A stretch of DNA of 64,000 nt from JAGOEF01 sp964511665 (GTDB taxonomy: Bacteria > Bacteroidota > Bacteroidia > Bacteroidales > ML635J-15), in contig CAZEHA010000003.1 of the NCBI GenBank assembly GCA_964511665.1, forward strand, positions 1-64,000. Reading direction: 5' to 3'. Each line of letters starts with the position of its first letter. Positions within the stretch are counted from its first letter, which is position 1. A program made the position numbers and the translations under genes. The notes under the pieces were generated by a model. That model was not told where the DNA came from. It ran no database searches and worked only from the letters and a program-made list of their open reading frames with translations. Below, piece by piece: positions 41,501 to 50,051 of this stretch.

Positions 41501-42937
41501 GTAAATGATGGTATATCTTCCGATATTGATATCACCGAAAACCTCTCCCAACTCTCGGCCAATTGGGCAACTTCGTATGATCCTCACTCGGGAGTAGCCG
41601 ATTATTACTACGCCATTGGTACCGAACCGGGAGGAACACAAATAGTAAACTGGACAAGCAACGGATTGACTAATTCTTTTACACACACCGGGCTTAATCT
41701 TGTGGCAGAAACCATATATTATATAAGTGTAAGAAGCCGAAATGGTGCCGGATTGTTTAGTACTGTAGTTACTTCCGACGGAGTAAAGGCCGTAATCATT
41801 CCTTCGTGCCAATCTAATATATCGATATGTGCCAATGCGCCACAATTTGCACTACAAGGCGCAACACCAACAGGTGGTATTTACAGTGGCACTGGCGTTA
41901 CAGGTGGCTACTTTAATCCTACGGCGGCAGGTTTGGGTACTCACATCATTACCTACACACTGAATTCTCAATCGTGTAACTTTACTGTTACTGTAAATCC
42001 ATTGCCCGAAATGAGCTGCCCCGAAAACATATTTGTTACCCAATCAGCCTCAGCCTTTTTGTTGGACGGGGCATTGCCTGCCGGAGGACAATATCTTTAT
42101 AATGAAATGTCGATTACCGAGTTCGATCCTGCGTCGTATGGTATTGGGACTTATGAAATAACGTATCGTTACGAAATTTCTTCGACCGGATGCTTCGGAA
42201 GTTGTTTGTTTTTCATCTATGTATATTCCGAAACAGAAGTACTGTGCCCCGATGATTTCAGCACTTGCCTAAACGAGCCTGCTTTCACACTCGAAATGGC
42301 TACTCCACCGGGAGGAGCCTATACAATAAATGGCGAAATACTGTCAGATTTCGATCCTGGTTATTGGGGTGTTGGATCCCACACTGTTATATATACCTAC
42401 AATAACATCGATTGTGATTTTATTCTCACAGTGTACGACCTGCCTGAGTTAATCTGCCCCGAAGACATAGTTATTTCGCAGGATGATGACCCCATTGCAT
42501 TATCGGGCGCTTTTCCCGAAGGTGGCTCGTATGAAATAGAGGGAACAACACTCAACATGCTTGCCCCCAACTTGTTTGAGCCGGGTGTGTACAATGCAGT
42601 GTATAGTTATACCGACCCTGCAAGCAATTGCACGAATACCTGCATGTTTACAATTAGTGTAACCCAAGGGGTTTCTTCAGGAACATCAATTGCGCAGGTA
42701 TATAGTTTATATCCCAACCCAAACCACGGCGAATTTATATTTCGATCGAATAACCTAACCGGTTGCCAATCGATAAGTATTATATGTGCCGGCGGGAAAA
42801 CTATATACGAATCATTACTGACAGATTCTCCCGACAACATAGTTGTAATGATTTCATTGAATGTTGCACCGGGCGTATATTTCGTTAAAGTAATATGCGA
42901 TCAGGGGAGTATTATCAAAAAACTGTTTATTGAATAG
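38600..42937 (+). CDS. Giant T9SS-exported N-acetylmuramoyl-L-alanine amidase (PGRP/amidase_2) with repeated modules
   Basis: This protein of about 1445 residues has a signal peptide (MKKLIALLCMACVLKAGIG). An N-terminal beta domain is followed by an amidase_2/PGRP catalytic domain (about 180-380). That domain carries HTVVHHG, IGYNYLFDKYGNFFQGRH, the second His in CGHKDVNPGG and the Cys of TTCPGN, i.e. the full His-Tyr-His-Cys zinc set. Two near-duplicate 290-residue modules with LamG-like beta domains follow, then a fibronectin III-like domain, four short beta repeats (CPDDFSTCLNEPAF type), and a type-A T9SS sorting domain (YSLYPNPNHGEFIF to KKLFIE). It should cleave peptidoglycan stem peptides outside the cell. 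A TTG start upstream (38576) is less likely than the ATG at 38600. Confidence 0.92.
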   Translation: MKKLIALLCMACVLKAGIGQTTYTRITEHYQNETSLIRIRIDDPMIINSEGGYGYKLKTAIPFTSFSIGWQASSTIHEAHSFTVVYKVHKPGSGWSQWKTDDGYTKPGQTATGAYFTDLFFGIDEWLHDSLEFYVHAPDGEIFTEMQLVLQDISSSIRIDAANQFLESGAKSCPEFPAIIPRSEWCGSYDACHNPTYTVTYRTPTHTVVHHGASPDSYTDGYAVVRSYWNYHVNTNGWSDIGYNYLFDKYGNFFQGRHNPNLPNQDVHAAHAGYANTYSIGLNFLGNSDAANTAPTESQIQKCCEFLAWWYDYKEFDPLSSASILNQDGTQWITLPRICGHKDVNPGGTTCPGNTLYALLPNIRSITQQIITDCSTPSDTEPPTTQIATDRQWYNSEFRAAFSDADNAGGSGVKHCFYQVMDYDGTEWRANASNGFFNDNFDEAIHSEWTILSGTWSINQAHLKQADQTSENTNIYANFTQQSGNVYLYHWKQKISGTGSNRRSGMHFFCSDATGSGRGDSYMIYLRADANTVQIYKYLNNSYSATGAWYITQPFTINADTWYDVKLILDTNTGIISLYIDNVLAATATDASPLTAGNSISLRTGGCETEYDDIKVYLSRSNSVSIVPASNAEADIRYQSPSHIEEAGRIRTLLIDNANNWSESIAKNIFVDWDLPTSIAMTESTWNTDDFQVNFTDEDALSGIEKRFYSVSDYNGERWTSNQNKGFLTNHFTDLIGNEWTMQTGTWEILSDALTQTDESLSNTNIYTYLQQDLSNRYLYEFDMKIEGSNANKRAGFHFFSDAPSMANRGNGYFVWFRLQSQDLEFYKVTDDVFSLEKYYNIDMSAGEWYRISIVYDRVTGETYVYMNNQLVGEYTDPEPYNTGNYISFRSGNSKLSIQNMKVYRSRYPEANIEIGTINDDIRFQNTSPELYSACISTVVSDSAKNLSEPNQIMLKTDWTPPTAVANVNDGISSDIDITENLSQLSANWATSYDPHSGVADYYYAIGTEPGGTQIVNWTSNGLTNSFTHTGLNLVAETIYYISVRSRNGAGLFSTVVTSDGVKAVIIPSCQSNISICANAPQFALQGATPTGGIYSGTGVTGGYFNPTAAGLGTHIITYTLNSQSCNFTVTVNPLPEMSCPENIFVTQSASAFLLDGALPAGGQYLYNEMSITEFDPASYGIGTYEITYRYEISSTGCFGSCLFFIYVYSETEVLCPDDFSTCLNEPAFTLEMATPPGGAYTINGEILSDFDPGYWGVGSHTVIYTYNNIDCDFILTVYDLPELICPEDIVISQDDDPIALSGAFPEGGSYEIEGTTLNMLAPNLFEPGVYNAVYSYTDPASNCTNTCMFTISVTQGVSSGTSIAQVYSLYPNPNHGEFIFRSNNLTGCQSISIICAGGKTIYESLLTDSPDNIVVMISLNVAPGVYFVKVICDQGSIIKKLFIE
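39738..41484 (+). repeat. Tandem duplicated module inside the amidase gene
   Basis: Segments of about 870 bp at 39738-40611 and 40612-41484 encode matching blocks: TTQIATDRQWYNSEF versus PTSIAMTESTWNTDDF, SENTNIYANF versus LSNTNIYTYL, RRSGMHFF versus KRAGFHFF, and PLTAGNSISLRTG versus PYNTGNYISFRSG. This shows an internal tandem duplication that has since diverged. Confidence 0.8.
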
Positions 42938-43003
42938 TTGATTTCTCGATCTTATTCAGAGAAGCTTACACCATTGGGGTAATTGCAAGCTAATACTTTA
43001 TTC

Positions 43004-43768
43004 TTATTGCTTGAAAAACAATAAAGCATTATGCGTTGTGATTCTTTCGACTTCTTCAACACTTGTTTCTTTGAGCATTGCCAGTTCTTTGGCAATATAA
43101 TGCAAGTAAGCAGGCTCGTTTCTCTTTCCCCTGTATGGAACCGGAGCCAAATAAGGCGCATCGGTTTCCAACAGCAAATTGTGGAGCGGCACTGCTTTTA
43201 CCACTTCACGCAATTGACTTTTTTTATAGGTAAGCACACCGCCTATTCCCAAATAATATCCTTTATCAACGGCCATTAAAGCTTGTTGCACCGTACCCGA
43301 GAAACAATGCAGAACAAGACTTAATGTATTGCCTGCGAAATGATTGAGCACTTCCCAAACCTCATCGAACGAATTGCGCATATGCACCACCAAAGGCAAA
43401 TTCATATCGATTGCCTGTTGAATCTGAAATGCAAATGCTTCCTGCTGCTGAGCCTTATAAGTTGTATCCCAGTACAAATCGATACCAACCTCTCCTACTG
43501 CCGAAAACCTGCCGGTTTCTAATTGCTTACACACCTCGTCGAGTTGCCTGCGATAATCGTCTTTTACCGAAGTAGGGTGAAGACCTGCCATTGGAAAAAT
43601 AATATTGCGATATGCATTCGACAATTGAACCACTGCATCGTAAGTGCTACTATCGATATTGGGCAGAAACATTTTACCCACACCCGATTCAACAGCTCTG
43701 CCGATAACCTGATGGCGATCGTGGTTAAATTCTTTTAAATAAATATGAGTATGTGTGTCTACCAGCAT
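43004..43768 (-). CDS. tatD: TatD family metal-dependent hydrolase (DNase)
   Basis: This TatD/YcfH-type TIM-barrel hydrolase, about 254 residues long, has the metal ligands in VDTHTHIYL (residues 3-11), a Glu in AVGEVGIDLYWD, then His residues in LVVHMRNS and LVLHCFSG, and the Asp in LLLETDAPYLAPVPYRG. Start 43768 places the HTH motif at the N-terminus as usual. A TACTTTTG element (43786-43793) lies upstream of it, whereas the alternative start at 43828 would lie before the promoter. TatD proteins show 3'-5' exonuclease or DNase activity and act in repair. It stands alone between the amidase and gdhA. Confidence 0.9.
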   Translation of the reverse strand: MLVDTHTHIYLKEFNHDRHQVIGRAVESGVGKMFLPNIDSSTYDAVVQLSNAYRNIIFPMAGLHPTSVKDDYRRQLDEVCKQLETGRFSAVGEVGIDLYWDTTYKAQQQEAFAFQIQQAIDMNLPLVVHMRNSFDEVWEVLNHFAGNTLSLVLHCFSGTVQQALMAVDKGYYLGIGGVLTYKKSQLREVVKAVPLHNLLLETDAPYLAPVPYRGKRNEPAYLHYIAKELAMLKETSVEEVERITTHNALLFFKQ

Positions 43769-43785
43769 GCTTTTGAATTTATTTG

Positions 43786-43793
43786 CAAAAGTA
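43786..43793 (-). promoter_or_regulatory. Possible -7 promoter element of tatD
   Basis: TACTTTTG on the minus strand matches TAnnTTTG and ends 18 bp before the ATG at 43768. This supports that start codon over the one at 43828. Confidence 0.4.
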
Positions 43794-43861
43794 GTAATTA
43801 GAACATTGCAATCAGTTTTATTGCTCATTTTTTTAAGCCATAAAGCTTGGCAGGGGAAAAC

Positions 43862-43887
43862 AAAAAAGCCTCCGAAGAGGCTTTTTA
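43862..43887. terminator. Rho-independent terminator after gdhA
   Basis: AAAAAAGCCTC-CGAA-GAGGCTTTTTA forms a stable stem with T-runs on both strands. It lies 22 bp past the gdhA stop codon and chiefly serves the leftward gdhA transcript. Confidence 0.8.
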
Positions 43888-43908
43888 CAGTATATAATAA
43901 AGCAATTA

Positions 43909-45255
43909 TTAAACAACACCCTGAGCCAGCATGGCATCGGCAATTTTAACAAAACCACCAATGTTTGCACCTTTCACGTAGTCGATAAAGCCGTCTTTTT
44001 CTTTTCCGTATTTAACGCAAGTATCGTGGATGCTTTTCATGATGTGTTTCAGTTCTTCGTCAACTTTTTCGAAAGTCCACGATAAACGCATTGAGTTTTG
44101 AGTCATTTCGAGACCCGAAGTAGCAACGCCACCAGCATTGGCAGCTTTACCGGGAGCATACAGCACCTTCGATTCGAGGAAATACTCAACTGCATCGGGA
44201 GTACAAGGCATATTGGCTCCTTCGGAGATACATATACATCCGTTTTTCATCAGGTTTTTGGCATCGTCAAGGTTCAATTCGTTTTGTGTTGCACAGGGTA
44301 ATGCAATGTCAACTTTTTGTTCCCATGGGCGTTTGCCTGGATGAAATACTGCATTGGGGAAACGTTCGGCATAGGGAGCAACGATATCGTTGTTAGATGC
44401 GCGGAGTTCAAGCATAAAGTCGAATTTTTCTTGTGAATTGATTCCATCAGGATCGAAGATATATCCATCGGGACCTGAAAGGGTAACAACTTTTCCACCC
44501 AGATCGGTAACTTTCTGGCATGCACCCCACGAAACATTTCCAAAACCGGATACAGCAACAACTTTGTTTTTAAAGTCAAGACCACGTGTTTGCAGCATAT
44601 TCTGTGCAAAATATACATTACCAAAACCTGTAGCTTCCGGACGACCCAATGAGCCTCCCCAGGTAGCGCCTTTTCCGGTAAGAACTCCGGTAAACTCGTT
44701 GCGCAAGCGTTTGTATTGACCAAACATATATCCTATTTCGCGACCACCTACACCTATATCACCGGCCGGAACGTCGGTATCGGGACCAATATGACGGAAT
44801 AATTCCGACATAAAACTCTGACAGAATCTCATGATTTCGAAATCGGATTTACCTTTTGGGTTGAAATCGGAACCACCTTTACCACCACCCATGGGCAATG
44901 TGGTAAGTGAGTTTTTAAAGATTTGTTCAAATCCTAAAAATTTCAAAATTGAGAGATTTACACTGGGGTGAAAACGCAAACCACCTTTGTAAGGACCAAT
45001 GGCACTGTTGAACTCGATACGGTATCCTCTGTTTACCTGTACTTCGTTTTCGTCGTCTAACCAAGGAACTCGAAACATGATAACTCTTTCGGGTTCTACC
45101 AATCTTTCGAGGATTTTTGCATCACGATATTTGGGATGCTCTTCGATAAAGGGAATAAGCTTTTCGGCTACTTCCTGCACTGCCTGAATAAACTCGGGTT
45201 CTCCCTGATTTTGGGATTTCACCTTGTCCATAAATGATTTTACTTTTGCTTCCAT
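43909..45255 (-). CDS. gdhA: Glutamate dehydrogenase (hexameric, small-subunit type)
   Basis: This 448-residue enzyme converts 2-oxoglutarate and ammonia to glutamate and back. The motifs include the glutamate-binding region GPYKGGLRFHPSVN, the catalytic Lys loop LPMGGGKGGSDFNPKG, and DTDVPAGDIGVGGREIGYMF. The dinucleotide-binding part starts GKGATWGGSLGRPEATGFG and AVSGFGNVSWGACQK. Length and motifs fit the GdhA hexamer that is usually NADP-linked, but the cofactor is not certain from sequence. It is monocistronic with its own terminator. No exact promoter element is seen in the 187-bp gap upstream. Confidence 0.96.
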   Translation of the reverse strand: MEAKVKSFMDKVKSQNQGEPEFIQAVQEVAEKLIPFIEEHPKYRDAKILERLVEPERVIMFRVPWLDDENEVQVNRGYRIEFNSAIGPYKGGLRFHPSVNLSILKFLGFEQIFKNSLTTLPMGGGKGGSDFNPKGKSDFEIMRFCQSFMSELFRHIGPDTDVPAGDIGVGGREIGYMFGQYKRLRNEFTGVLTGKGATWGGSLGRPEATGFGNVYFAQNMLQTRGLDFKNKVVAVSGFGNVSWGACQKVTDLGGKVVTLSGPDGYIFDPDGINSQEKFDFMLELRASNNDIVAPYAERFPNAVFHPGKRPWEQKVDIALPCATQNELNLDDAKNLMKNGCICISEGANMPCTPDAVEYFLESKVLYAPGKAANAGGVATSGLEMTQNSMRLSWTFEKVDEELKHIMKSIHDTCVKYGKEKDGFIDYVKGANIGGFVKIADAMLAQGVV

Positions 45256-45442
45256 GCTTTTGTTTGTTTAGAAATTGTACGTATTTTATAATAAGTATGC
45301 AAGTTTAAGAATTAATTCGCATATATCTACCGAATCCTTTCCCCTATTTGCCAGCAACATATCAATGTAGTACGCTGATTTACTGAATATTACGCGACAT
45401 TTGAAACTGTTTTACAACAGTACATGACGAATATCATCATTT

Positions 45443-46576
45443 TCAGGCTTTGTGCAGGGCAAAGATTTTACCCGGCAATGATTTCACTACTCCCTTAAAT
45501 TCAAGTTCCAGTAAAATACAACTCAGTCGCCCGGTCTGGAAACCGGTTTTCGACATCAACTGGTCGATGTCGGAATATCCGTCTTGCTTCAGCACTTCTA
45601 CAAGTACAGTTTCGTCGTCGGAGAGTTTCGTTTCAGGCCTAAGTTCAAAACTTGCCTGGCCTGCCTTTGGCAATCGAGGTTTCCAACCGGTGATATATTC
45701 CAAATCGTCGATGCTTTCGATAAGAGCTGCCCTGTGCGATTTTATCAATAAGTTACAACCATTGCCTCTCCTTGTATCAATTCTTCCGGGAACAGCAAAT
45801 ACATCGCGGTTATATTGATTTCCGAAATCGGCGGTAATCATGGCGCCTCCTTTTCTACCCGACTCTGCAATAATGATGGCCTTCGATAAACCGGCAATAA
45901 TTCGATTTCTTTCAACAAAATTAGCTGGAACTATTTTACTATTATGGTTATATTCAGTAATAACAGCACCTGCCGATGCAATAATGTCCTTGGCAAGTTG
46001 TGCATGTTCGGCCGGATAAATGGTTTCGAAGCCATGCCCTACCACCGCCCAGGTTGACAGCTTGTGCCGCAGTGCTGCATTATGTGCAGCCGCATCAATA
46101 CCAAAAGCGAGCCCGCTAACAACCACGGCATCGGGGTGCCTTTCGGCAAGTTTACTGATGAAATCGTCGCAAAACTCTTTTCCCCAGCGGGTAGAATTGC
46201 GCGTTCCTACCACAGCAATTTTCTTTGGGTTCGAAAACTGCGGTTGCCCTTTATAATACAATACCAGTGGAGCATCGAGGCATTCTATCAAATCGCTCGG
46301 GAAATCACTGTCCCAGTAAGTAATATATTGTATTTCGTTGTTTGCAATATACTCCAATTCTTCTTCGGCTAATTCAACTGCGCGCATGCGATTCCTGGTG
46401 ATTTTCGAAGCCAAATAATCGCCAATCCCGGGTATTTTTCGCAAAACCGCAGGTTTTTCGGCAAAAACAGCTTCTACACCACCCGTATAAGCAACCAGTT
46501 TTTTTGCCGACACACAGCCAATGCCAGCAATCATCGATATGGCTATTTTGAAAACCTCGTCGTAATTACCTGCCAT
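45443..46576 (-). CDS. dprA: DNA processing protein DprA
   Basis: This 377-residue protein has an N-terminal helix-hairpin-helix region (IAGIGCVSAKKLVAYTGG and IPGIGDYLASKI). The central Rossmann-like DprA/Smf domain (about 85-300) carries AVVGTRNSTRWGKEF, VVSGLAFGIDAAAH, FVERNRIIAGLSKAII and GGAMITADFGNQYNRDVFAVPG. A C-terminal winged helix completes it (LVEVLKQDGYSDIDQL to ALHKA). DprA loads RecA on incoming single-stranded DNA in natural transformation, and many non-competent species keep it too. It is the last gene of a three-gene group, 3 bp after the small membrane protein gene. Confidence 0.95.
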   Translation of the reverse strand: MAGNYDEVFKIAISMIAGIGCVSAKKLVAYTGGVEAVFAEKPAVLRKIPGIGDYLASKITRNRMRAVELAEEELEYIANNEIQYITYWDSDFPSDLIECLDAPLVLYYKGQPQFSNPKKIAVVGTRNSTRWGKEFCDDFISKLAERHPDAVVVSGLAFGIDAAAHNAALRHKLSTWAVVGHGFETIYPAEHAQLAKDIIASAGAVITEYNHNSKIVPANFVERNRIIAGLSKAIIIAESGRKGGAMITADFGNQYNRDVFAVPGRIDTRRGNGCNLLIKSHRAALIESIDDLEYITGWKPRLPKAGQASFELRPETKLSDDETVLVEVLKQDGYSDIDQLMSKTGFQTGRLSCILLELEFKGVVKSLPGKIFALHKA

Positions 46577-46579
46577 TTA

Positions 46580-47032
46580 CTACAGCATTGAGTTCAGACT
46601 TTCGATGAGGTCGTTTTTTTCTTTTTGCGTAAGCGATGATAAGCTTACCGGTTTAAACCGTGCGACACCCTGAGGAGTTCTTACATACAATATTAATTGC
46701 TGACGCAATCCAAAAACTGCCGGTTTAACTTCGTATTTAACAAAATTATTCTTGGCAATCTCTATCGAGTAATTTCCGTGCGACAAAGGCTGTAATGTCA
46801 TGTAGCGCAAAATTATTTTACTGCCCTCGTTATTATAAAATATATAACAATACTTTTTCAAAAAGAAGAACACCATAGCCAACAACAAGAAAACAGCCAT
46901 GGCTATTTCGAACATGTGATTCGACGACCATGAATAAATCAGACTAAAAACGATTAATGCCAGACATACCAGCGTAAACATCATAAACCCCAACCTAATA
47001 CGGGTCGAAATTTCTTTATTGTTTATTATCAT
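46580..47032 (-). CDS. Small two-span membrane protein
   Basis: This 150-residue protein has two adjacent membrane spans (about 13-32 and 40-57, with GFMMFTLVCLALIVFSLIY and MAVFLLLAMVFFFLKKY) followed by a beta-rich soluble domain (YIFYNNEGSKIILRYM, YSIEIAKNNFVKYEVKPAVFG, and RTPQGVARFKPVSLSSL). The arrangement resembles bacterial PH-domain-like (YdbT/DUF-type) membrane proteins, though I cannot name the family. It overlaps the proline dehydrogenase gene by 17 bp at its start and is 3 bp before dprA. Confidence 0.72.
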   Translation of the reverse strand: MIINNKEISTRIRLGFMMFTLVCLALIVFSLIYSWSSNHMFEIAMAVFLLLAMVFFFLKKYCYIFYNNEGSKIILRYMTLQPLSHGNYSIEIAKNNFVKYEVKPAVFGLRQQLILYVRTPQGVARFKPVSLSSLTQKEKNDLIESLNSML

Positions 47033-48179
47033 ATTTTTTTTCTCCTCTTCTTCGGTTCAATTCTATTTTTATCAGTTCTATTTCGCGCTTCGATTGTTTC
47101 GACACACTCGAATTCTCCTCAATCCTGCGCATCATATATGGTATAACCTCACTTACCTTACCGTACGGGATATATTTTATCACATTAAATCCATCGTTTG
47201 CCAACAAATTCGAAATATGATCGGCCATACCATATAATTGTGCAAAATAAACTCTTTTATCGTTTTTCGCCAAACCTTTTTTCTCAATAATATCAACCAA
47301 CAGTGAGCAACTTGTTTCGTTGTGTGTTCCGGCAAACAAAACCAGATGGCCGATGTTGTCCACAATCACTTCAAGTGCATTGTTAAAAGCCGAGTCGGTT
47401 TCTTCTTTTGTGCCAAAAACAGGCGAAGGATAGTTCATAGCTTTAGCCCTCGCTCTTTCTTTTTCGAGATACGCCCCACGAACCAATTTAATTCCGGCCA
47501 CATACCCGTACTTCGCCGAATCTTCGATAAGATGTTGCAGATATGCCGGCCTGTTGGAGAGATACATTTGCAGCGTGTTAAATACTACCGCTCTCTGCTT
47601 GTTGTATTTTCGCATCATGTTTTCGGTTACGCGATCAACAATATGCTGATATTGAAAATCTTCGGCATCGACCAATACCGAAAGACCAGCAGCTATAGCC
47701 GCTTCAACAATCAGTGTAAAACGGAATTCGAAATGTTGTAAATCTCTATTATCATTATCTAACTCAGTAATTAAATCAAGGTTTGCCAGTGCAGTGGGTT
47801 TGAACACACAGAACTGTATAATACCACTTTGCGACGACAATTTAATAGCTTTAAGTACCTCTTGAAGCGTATTGGCATATGCAGTATTACTCGTTTGCAT
47901 TTCTACCGAATAATCGGGCAGGGAACCAACACCCCATAACGACATTTCTTTTGCTGTATGAATGCACTGCTCTATAGTTTCGCCACCACAATACTGAACA
48001 AATATCGTATTACGAAATAACCATGAAATTGGTAAACGCATTTTTCGAAAAAAGCTCAAAAAAATGCTTCCTGCGAAGATTAGAGCAGTGCTTCGAAGCA
48101 TTTTTAGATAAATTAGCCTTCGTTTTAACACAGAATTACTCAAATTTCGATAGGCAATGGCTGTTAATTCAAAGTTCAT
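47016..48179 (-). CDS. Proline dehydrogenase (PRODH)
   Basis: This 387-residue flavoenzyme oxidises proline to pyrroline-5-carboxylate using FAD. The TIM-barrel motifs are present: VLVDAEDFQYQHIVD, GIKLVRGAYLEKERARA (the conserved Lys-Arg-Tyr substrate region), LVLFAGTHNETSCSLL, VYFAQLYGMADHISNLL and FNVIKYIPYGKVSEVIPYMMRRIEENS. The enzyme is the single-domain type, not the PutA fusion, so P5C dehydrogenase must be elsewhere. It starts after a 180-bp AT-rich gap and its end overlaps the small membrane protein gene. Use of proline as a carbon/nitrogen source fits with the nearby gdhA, though they are not in one operon. Confidence 0.94.
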   Translation of the reverse strand: MNFELTAIAYRNLSNSVLKRRLIYLKMLRSTALIFAGSIFLSFFRKMRLPISWLFRNTIFVQYCGGETIEQCIHTAKEMSLWGVGSLPDYSVEMQTSNTAYANTLQEVLKAIKLSSQSGIIQFCVFKPTALANLDLITELDNDNRDLQHFEFRFTLIVEAAIAAGLSVLVDAEDFQYQHIVDRVTENMMRKYNKQRAVVFNTLQMYLSNRPAYLQHLIEDSAKYGYVAGIKLVRGAYLEKERARAKAMNYPSPVFGTKEETDSAFNNALEVIVDNIGHLVLFAGTHNETSCSLLVDIIEKKGLAKNDKRVYFAQLYGMADHISNLLANDGFNVIKYIPYGKVSEVIPYMMRRIEENSSVSKQSKREIELIKIELNRRRGEKKYDNKQ

Positions 48180-48306
48180 AGAATATGTTAATAAAGGTTT
48201 TTTATGCTGATTGATTGAGTGTTAACAAGTTTTTTATTAACATTGTTTTCACTTCTTTGTTAATTTTTTTTAATTTTGTTATGAATTATTAAAAATAATT
48301 GCTTTT

Positions 48307-48337
48307 TTTGTAAATATAATTTATTCGATTAATTTTG
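48307..48337 (+). promoter_or_regulatory. Promoter of the lipoprotein gene
   Basis: TTTG (48307-48310) and TAATTTTG (48330-48337), separated by exactly 19 bp, match both parts of the Bacteroidota consensus. The ATG at 48360 follows 22 bp later. This is the clearest promoter in the window. Confidence 0.65.
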
Positions 48338-48359
48338 TTTAATTGATACCGAAAGTAAA

Positions 48360-49127
48360 ATGCCTATGAAATCAAAGAATTTTACCAGTCTGTTATTACT
48401 GATGTTTGTGGTAGTGCTACCTATGCTGAATGGTTGCAAAAAAGGTGAAGAAGATCCTTTCTTTTCGATTCATACCCGAAAAGCCAGAGTAACCGGTGTA
48501 TGGGATATCAATTACTTTAAATCGGATATAAAAACCATCTATGGTGAAGGAACAAATCAGATACGAACAGTTACAGAAATAAGCGGAACGAATTGGAAAG
48601 AAACCGTTTATATTCTTGGCAGCGACGAATCGGAAGAAACAAAAGGCAAGATACTGAACTTCAAAATTAAATTCGACAACAACGGTCTGATGAATTACAT
48701 TTTCGAGTACCAAGTTGTGGAACGTGTAGTTGATGAGGATTTGGGTAGAGATACTACCATTACAACAACTATTAAAAAAGAATTTTCGGGAACATGGAAT
48801 TTCTTGGCCGGAATTGACGAATATAATAATAAAGAGCGTTTGGCTTTGGTTATACAGGAAGAAAAATTCCTGAAAATTGTTTCCAAATATACTATTGACC
48901 CGGATGATGATGAAGCTGTAGGAGTAACCTTTACACAACGTGAAGCTTACACCCGACGCTATGCCAATGGAGAGATGAGTACCATTTGGATCCTAAGAAT
49001 GCTGAAGAATAAAGAAATCATCATGGATCAAAACATCAACGACCTGATTGTTACTACCGATGTTTTTGGCAATGGTAATTCTATTTCGGAAGTGGGTTTA
49101 AAGACCCAGACTTTGGTTAGAGAATAA
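48360..49127 (+). CDS. Predicted lipoprotein of unknown function
   Basis: This 255-residue protein has a lipoprotein signal peptide with a lipobox-like cleavage site MLNG-C (Cys at residue 26), followed by the basic-acidic stretch KKGEEDP. The mature part has a repeated beta pattern with GTNWKETVYILGSDESEE, NNNGLMNYIF-like strands, and KEFSGTWNFLAG, which recalls lipocalin-like or DUF-type Bacteroidota lipoproteins. No catalytic residue set is visible. It may start at a second Met two codons later. It has its own strong promoter and terminator and is probably anchored to an envelope membrane. Confidence 0.82.
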   Translation: MPMKSKNFTSLLLLMFVVVLPMLNGCKKGEEDPFFSIHTRKARVTGVWDINYFKSDIKTIYGEGTNQIRTVTEISGTNWKETVYILGSDESEETKGKILNFKIKFDNNGLMNYIFEYQVVERVVDEDLGRDTTITTTIKKEFSGTWNFLAGIDEYNNKERLALVIQEEKFLKIVSKYTIDPDDDEAVGVTFTQREAYTRRYANGEMSTIWILRMLKNKEIIMDQNINDLIVTTDVFGNGNSISEVGLKTQTLVRE

Positions 49128-49146
49128 AAACACTACTATAATGTTG

Positions 49147-49177
49147 AAAAAAAGGATGGCCTAGCCATCCTTTTTTT
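49147..49177. terminator. Bidirectional terminator between the lipoprotein and glycosyltransferase operon
   Basis: GGATGGC (49154-49160) and GCCATCC (49164-49170), with a 3-base loop and A- and T-runs on either side, form a perfect hairpin. It serves the lipoprotein gene (+) and the nine-gene operon ending at 49176 (-). Confidence 0.85.
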
Positions 49178-50051
49178 ATTTAATCAATTTGTAGTTGGTA
49201 TATTGCCCCAACTTCAGGTGCAGGCGCTTGTCGATAAATCGTTTAAACTTGTCTTTGCACCTCACTTTGTTAAACGAAATATCGTAGTCGAACTGCCAGT
49301 TTTTGGCAGCAATACGTTGTTGCATTACCTGCGGGTGTGAACCCTCGAAATGCGATAAGGCATCTATTTGAGAATAATCGAACGTTTCAGCTTTAACAAC
49401 ATTTTTTTCGACCCAATCATCGTTATGCCACAGCTTATTAAAATCTTCCTGCTTACGTTGCATCGCCCGCGGGTCTTTTACCCAGCCGTAATGGTAAATA
49501 TACGCATCGATGGCTTTTACATTGAGTGGCCGGTTGTTATCTTTTCTGAAGCCCTGAGCATCGCGGTAAGAATACGTGTTTTTATTATTCTTAATTACTC
49601 TGATTTCGTTGCGGTACCAACGATACGATTCGCCTACATAATCGTAAGAGCCGTAAAAATGAAGATAATGAAACAACAATCCATCTACACGTTCATCGTC
49701 TTTATATTTCAGCATAGCCTGTCGAATCACCGGCAGATACTTTTCGTGCACCACTTCGTCGCCTTGAATATAGAAGCACCAATCGCTATCGCTACCGATT
49801 GACCTGAATGCCTTATCGGTTTCAACAGCCAGCACCCTGCCTCCTTCTCTAAGAGTGTCGTCCCATTCCGTATCTACAATGCGAATTTTTTCGGGACAAA
49901 CAGAAGCAATAATATCCCTTGTGTTATCTTCTGATTTTCCTACCGCCACTACAACATCATCGCATATTGGCAAAATCGACCTAATGGCTTCAACCACCGG
50001 ATAATCGTATTTTTCGGCATTTCTTATAAAGCTAAAACCTGAAACTTTCAT
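49176..50051 (-). CDS. GT2 family glycosyltransferase
   Basis: This 291-residue protein has a short GT-A domain that starts FIRNAEKYDYPVVEAIRSIL and has CDDVVVAVGKSEDNTRDII, WCFYIQGDEVVHEKYL (in place of DxD) and an acceptor part with YHYGWVKDPRAMQRKQ. This pattern is seen in an uncharacterised GT2 group common in Bacteroidota. It has no membrane span. It is the last gene of the Mla/glycan operon and overlaps the preceding glycosyltransferase gene by 4 bp. The sugar and acceptor are unknown. Confidence 0.83.
   Translation of the reverse strand: MKVSGFSFIRNAEKYDYPVVEAIRSILPICDDVVVAVGKSEDNTRDIIASVCPEKIRIVDTEWDDTLREGGRVLAVETDKAFRSIGSDSDWCFYIQGDEVVHEKYLPVIRQAMLKYKDDERVDGLLFHYLHFYGSYDYVGESYRWYRNEIRVIKNNKNTYSYRDAQGFRKDNNRPLNVKAIDAYIYHYGWVKDPRAMQRKQEDFNKLWHNDDWVEKNVVKAETFDYSQIDALSHFEGSHPQVMQQRIAAKNWQFDYDISFNKVRCKDKFKRFIDKRLHLKLGQYTNYKLIK

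Noticed and set aside
43769..43828. N-terminal extension of TatD
   Set aside because: It carries no family feature and the promoter-like element at 43786-43793 lies inside it, so the start is 43768.
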